Assembly: GCF_032681285.1 (NCBI RefSeq)
Contig: NZ_CP136336.1
Coordinates: forward strand, 793,001-857,000
Direction: 5' to 3'
DNA length: 64,000 bases
DNA from: Piscinibacter gummiphilus
Lineage (GTDB): Bacteria > Pseudomonadota > Gammaproteobacteria > Burkholderiales > Burkholderiaceae_C
Shown here: positions 62,424 to 64,000 of the stretch, piece after piece
Numbering within the stretch: position 1 is the first letter of the stretch
Layout: every line of letters begins with the position of its first letter
Notes under the pieces: generated by a model
What the model saw: the letters and a program-made list of their open reading frames with translations, nothing else
Databases searched by the model: none
What the model was told of the DNA's origin: nothing
Translations under genes and position numbers: made by a program

Positions 62424-63041
62424 ATGCAGCCGGGCCTCTTCGCCGACCTGCCGCCTGCGCTGCCCGACGGCGCGGCGTATGAAGACGACTTTCTCTCGCG
62501 CGACGAAGAGGCCGCGCTGCTGCCGCTGATCGGCACGCTGCCGCTGCAGGAGGCGAAGTACAAGGACTACACCGCACGCCGCCGCGTGGTGAGCTACGGT
62601 GGGGTGTTCGACTACGACACCATGGAGCTCAAGCCGGCCGGCGAGCTGCCCGCTTCATTCCACTGGCTGCGCGAGCGGGCCGCGCGCTGGCTCGGTGTCG
62701 AGCCGGCCGATTTCGTGCATGCGCTGGTCGCTGAATACCGCCCGGGCACGCCGCTCGGCTGGCACCGCGACGTGCCGCAGTTCGAGTGCGTGGTCGGGAT
62801 CTCGCTCGCCGCGCCGACGCGCCTGCGCTTCAGGCCGTATCGGCGTGACACGCCGGAGAAGGTGCAGCGCGCCGACATCGTGACTGTCGAACTGCAGCCC
62901 CGCTCGATCTACAAGCTCACCGGCCCGGCGCGCTGGGCCTGGCAGCACAGCGTGCCGCCGGTGGAGGCGCTGCGCTACTCGATCACCTTGCGCACGCCGC
63001 GTGGGGTGATGCCGCGCGGGTTCAAGCCCACGCTTCGCTGA
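62424..63041 (+). CDS. AlkB-like 2-oxoglutarate/Fe(II) dioxygenase
   Basis: A 205-residue protein of the AlkB family. The iron triad is His114 and Asp116 (GWHRDVPQF) and His175 (WQHSVPPV), with the 2-oxoglutarate-binding RYSITLR arginines at 184 and 190. The N-terminal YEDDFLSRDEEAALL segment is usual. It is closer to the short bacterial ABH-type than to E. coli AlkB, so repair of alkylated nucleic acid is likely but not proven. It is probably cotranscribed with the amidohydrolase. Confidence 0.9.
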   Translation: MQPGLFADLPPALPDGAAYEDDFLSRDEEAALLPLIGTLPLQEAKYKDYTARRRVVSYGGVFDYDTMELKPAGELPASFHWLRERAARWLGVEPADFVHALVAEYRPGTPLGWHRDVPQFECVVGISLAAPTRLRFRPYRRDTPEKVQRADIVTVELQPRSIYKLTGPARWAWQHSVPPVEALRYSITLRTPRGVMPRGFKPTLR

Positions 63042-63116
63042 GCACGCTCGCCACCCGCTCGGGCGCGAGGCGGCTGGTGCCGGGCCGGCCCTCCACGCGC
63101 GCGAAGGGCGAGAGGT

Positions 63117-63965
63117 TCAGGCGCCGAGGCGGCGGAACTCGCGCTGCTTCATTGCGAGGTATTCGCCGCGCTCCACCTCGTGTAGCTGCCGGGCGTATTG
63201 CTCGGTGGCGCTGAACCAGCGCTCGAGCCGTTGGGCCCGCTGCTGCGGTGCCGGGGCGGCCAGCGAGGCGAGGTACGCCTCGATCGCGAGGTAGTAGCGC
63301 ATGGTGTTGCGCTCGATCGCGCCGCGCATGCCGCCGATGTAGGCGTCGCCACCGGTGCGGGTGAAGCCCACCTTGCCGGCACCGGCCGTGGCGAAGTAGC
63401 CCTGCATCGCGAGCTTGGCCGCCATGCCCATGCCGTAGGAATAACCCAGGTGCAGGTAGGTGCGCTTGCCGCCGTCGAGCGGAATGGCCTGGAGCTGGAT
63501 GCGGAAGTCGCGCGTCGAGAAGGGGCCGCTGTCGGCGCCCAGGCGCAGGCTCATGTAGTCGTCGGTGCTGGCGAGCGGCTTGAGGTTGAACGCGACGCGG
63601 TAGGCGTCTTCGAGCGGCTGGTCGTTCTTGCGGCCGATGTGCACCACGAGTTCCTGGCCATTGACCACGCACTGCTTGGTGTTGACCTGCAGCATCAGGA
63701 TCTCGCACAGCGCGCCCGGCTGCTGCAGGTGCTCTCGCGCCAGGGCGAAGGGCTGCGGCATCACCGCGTCGACGCTGCCGCTCAAGGCGTTGCCGCCGTC
63801 GCTGCTTTGCACCACCAGCGGCCGCTGGAAGGGGCTTTGTTCCATCTGTGCGGCGAGCTGGGCGTGGCGCTCGCGCAGCGCCTGGGCCGATTCGGGGGCC
63901 GCGTGGGCCGCCGCGGCGAGGGCGGCGAGCGCCGTGACCAGGAGCGACCTGCCGAGCAGGAACAT
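63117..63965 (-). CDS. Secreted protein of unknown function
   Basis: A 282-residue exported protein: signal peptide MFLLGRSLLVTALAALAAAAHA, then an alpha/beta body without a motif I recognise (ALCEILMLQVNTKQCVVNGQ; RTYLHLGYSYGMGMAAKLAM). A pair of cysteines near 85-100 may form a disulfide. The C-terminal third is helical and ends with a basic stretch. The ATG at 63965 gives a clean signal peptide. A TTG 10 codons upstream and an open frame to the window edge mean a longer form cannot be excluded. Confidence 0.8.
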   Translation of the reverse strand: MFLLGRSLLVTALAALAAAAHAAPESAQALRERHAQLAAQMEQSPFQRPLVVQSSDGGNALSGSVDAVMPQPFALAREHLQQPGALCEILMLQVNTKQCVVNGQELVVHIGRKNDQPLEDAYRVAFNLKPLASTDDYMSLRLGADSGPFSTRDFRIQLQAIPLDGGKRTYLHLGYSYGMGMAAKLAMQGYFATAGAGKVGFTRTGGDAYIGGMRGAIERNTMRYYLAIEAYLASLAAPAPQQRAQRLERWFSATEQYARQLHEVERGEYLAMKQREFRRLGA

Positions 63966-64000
63966 CGATTGCAAGGGCTGCGCAAAAGGTGCCAAACGGG

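Noticed and set aside
1..64000. CRISPR arrays, insertion sequences, integrases, prophage or attachment sites
   Set aside because: I found no regular spaced repeats, transposase or integrase motifs, or tRNA-end duplications. The T3SS block shows no mobility gene at its edges.

Overview
The window is GC-rich, densely coded bacterial chromosome. The order lolB-ispE-tRNA-Gln-prs-rplY-pth, the fused Fbp-type permease, the GTG-started overlapping genes and the overall protein style point to a betaproteobacterium of the order Burkholderiales, probably the Leptothrix/Rubrivivax/Methylibium/Rhizobacter side. This is inference from gene content; no rRNA gene is present to fix it.

Bases 1-18,600 are mostly housekeeping. 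A minus-strand run (TPR protein, lolB, ispE, tRNA-Gln, prs, rplY, pth and a truncated secreted protein) covers lipoprotein targeting, isoprenoid and PRPP synthesis and translation. Then come mutM, a dynamin-like GTPase and mutY on the plus strand. These face a minus-strand nadK-recN-rapZ-Lon-domain operon, which is divergent from hrcA. A CAU-anticodon tRNA follows, then a UvrD-family helicase divergent from a DUF72 gene across a LexA-box-like site.

Bases 18,700-29,260 are accessory and regulatory. Two paralogous LuxR-type solo regulators converge. The second lies 3 nt behind a three-gene ABC importer, which itself follows a TctDE/OmpR-like two-component pair. A divergent porin sits across an intergenic region with repeated GAAAGC elements.

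Bases 29,262-50,171 are a non-flagellar type III secretion locus. A minus-strand operon of about 19 kb reads sctV-S-C-D-(F)-I-J-K-L-N-O-T-U and ends in a 2299-residue coiled-coil/LysM-like protein. sctQ-sctR are divergent. I see no recognisable SctP ruler, SctW gatekeeper, translocon or chaperone gene. The SctU autocleavage motif NPTH is replaced by HSAR. Loss of both parts of the substrate-switch machinery, with a giant protein as the only non-apparatus gene of the operon, is the most unusual feature of the window.

Bases 50,178-64,000 hold a MalT-like regulator convergent with sctR, a beta-propeller/diheme cytochrome c protein, a CydA-like bd-oxidase subunit without CydB, an outer-membrane barrel protein coupled to a caspase-fold lipoprotein, an LpxR-like lipid A deacylase, a secreted amidohydrolase, an AlkB-like dioxygenase and a secreted protein of unknown function.
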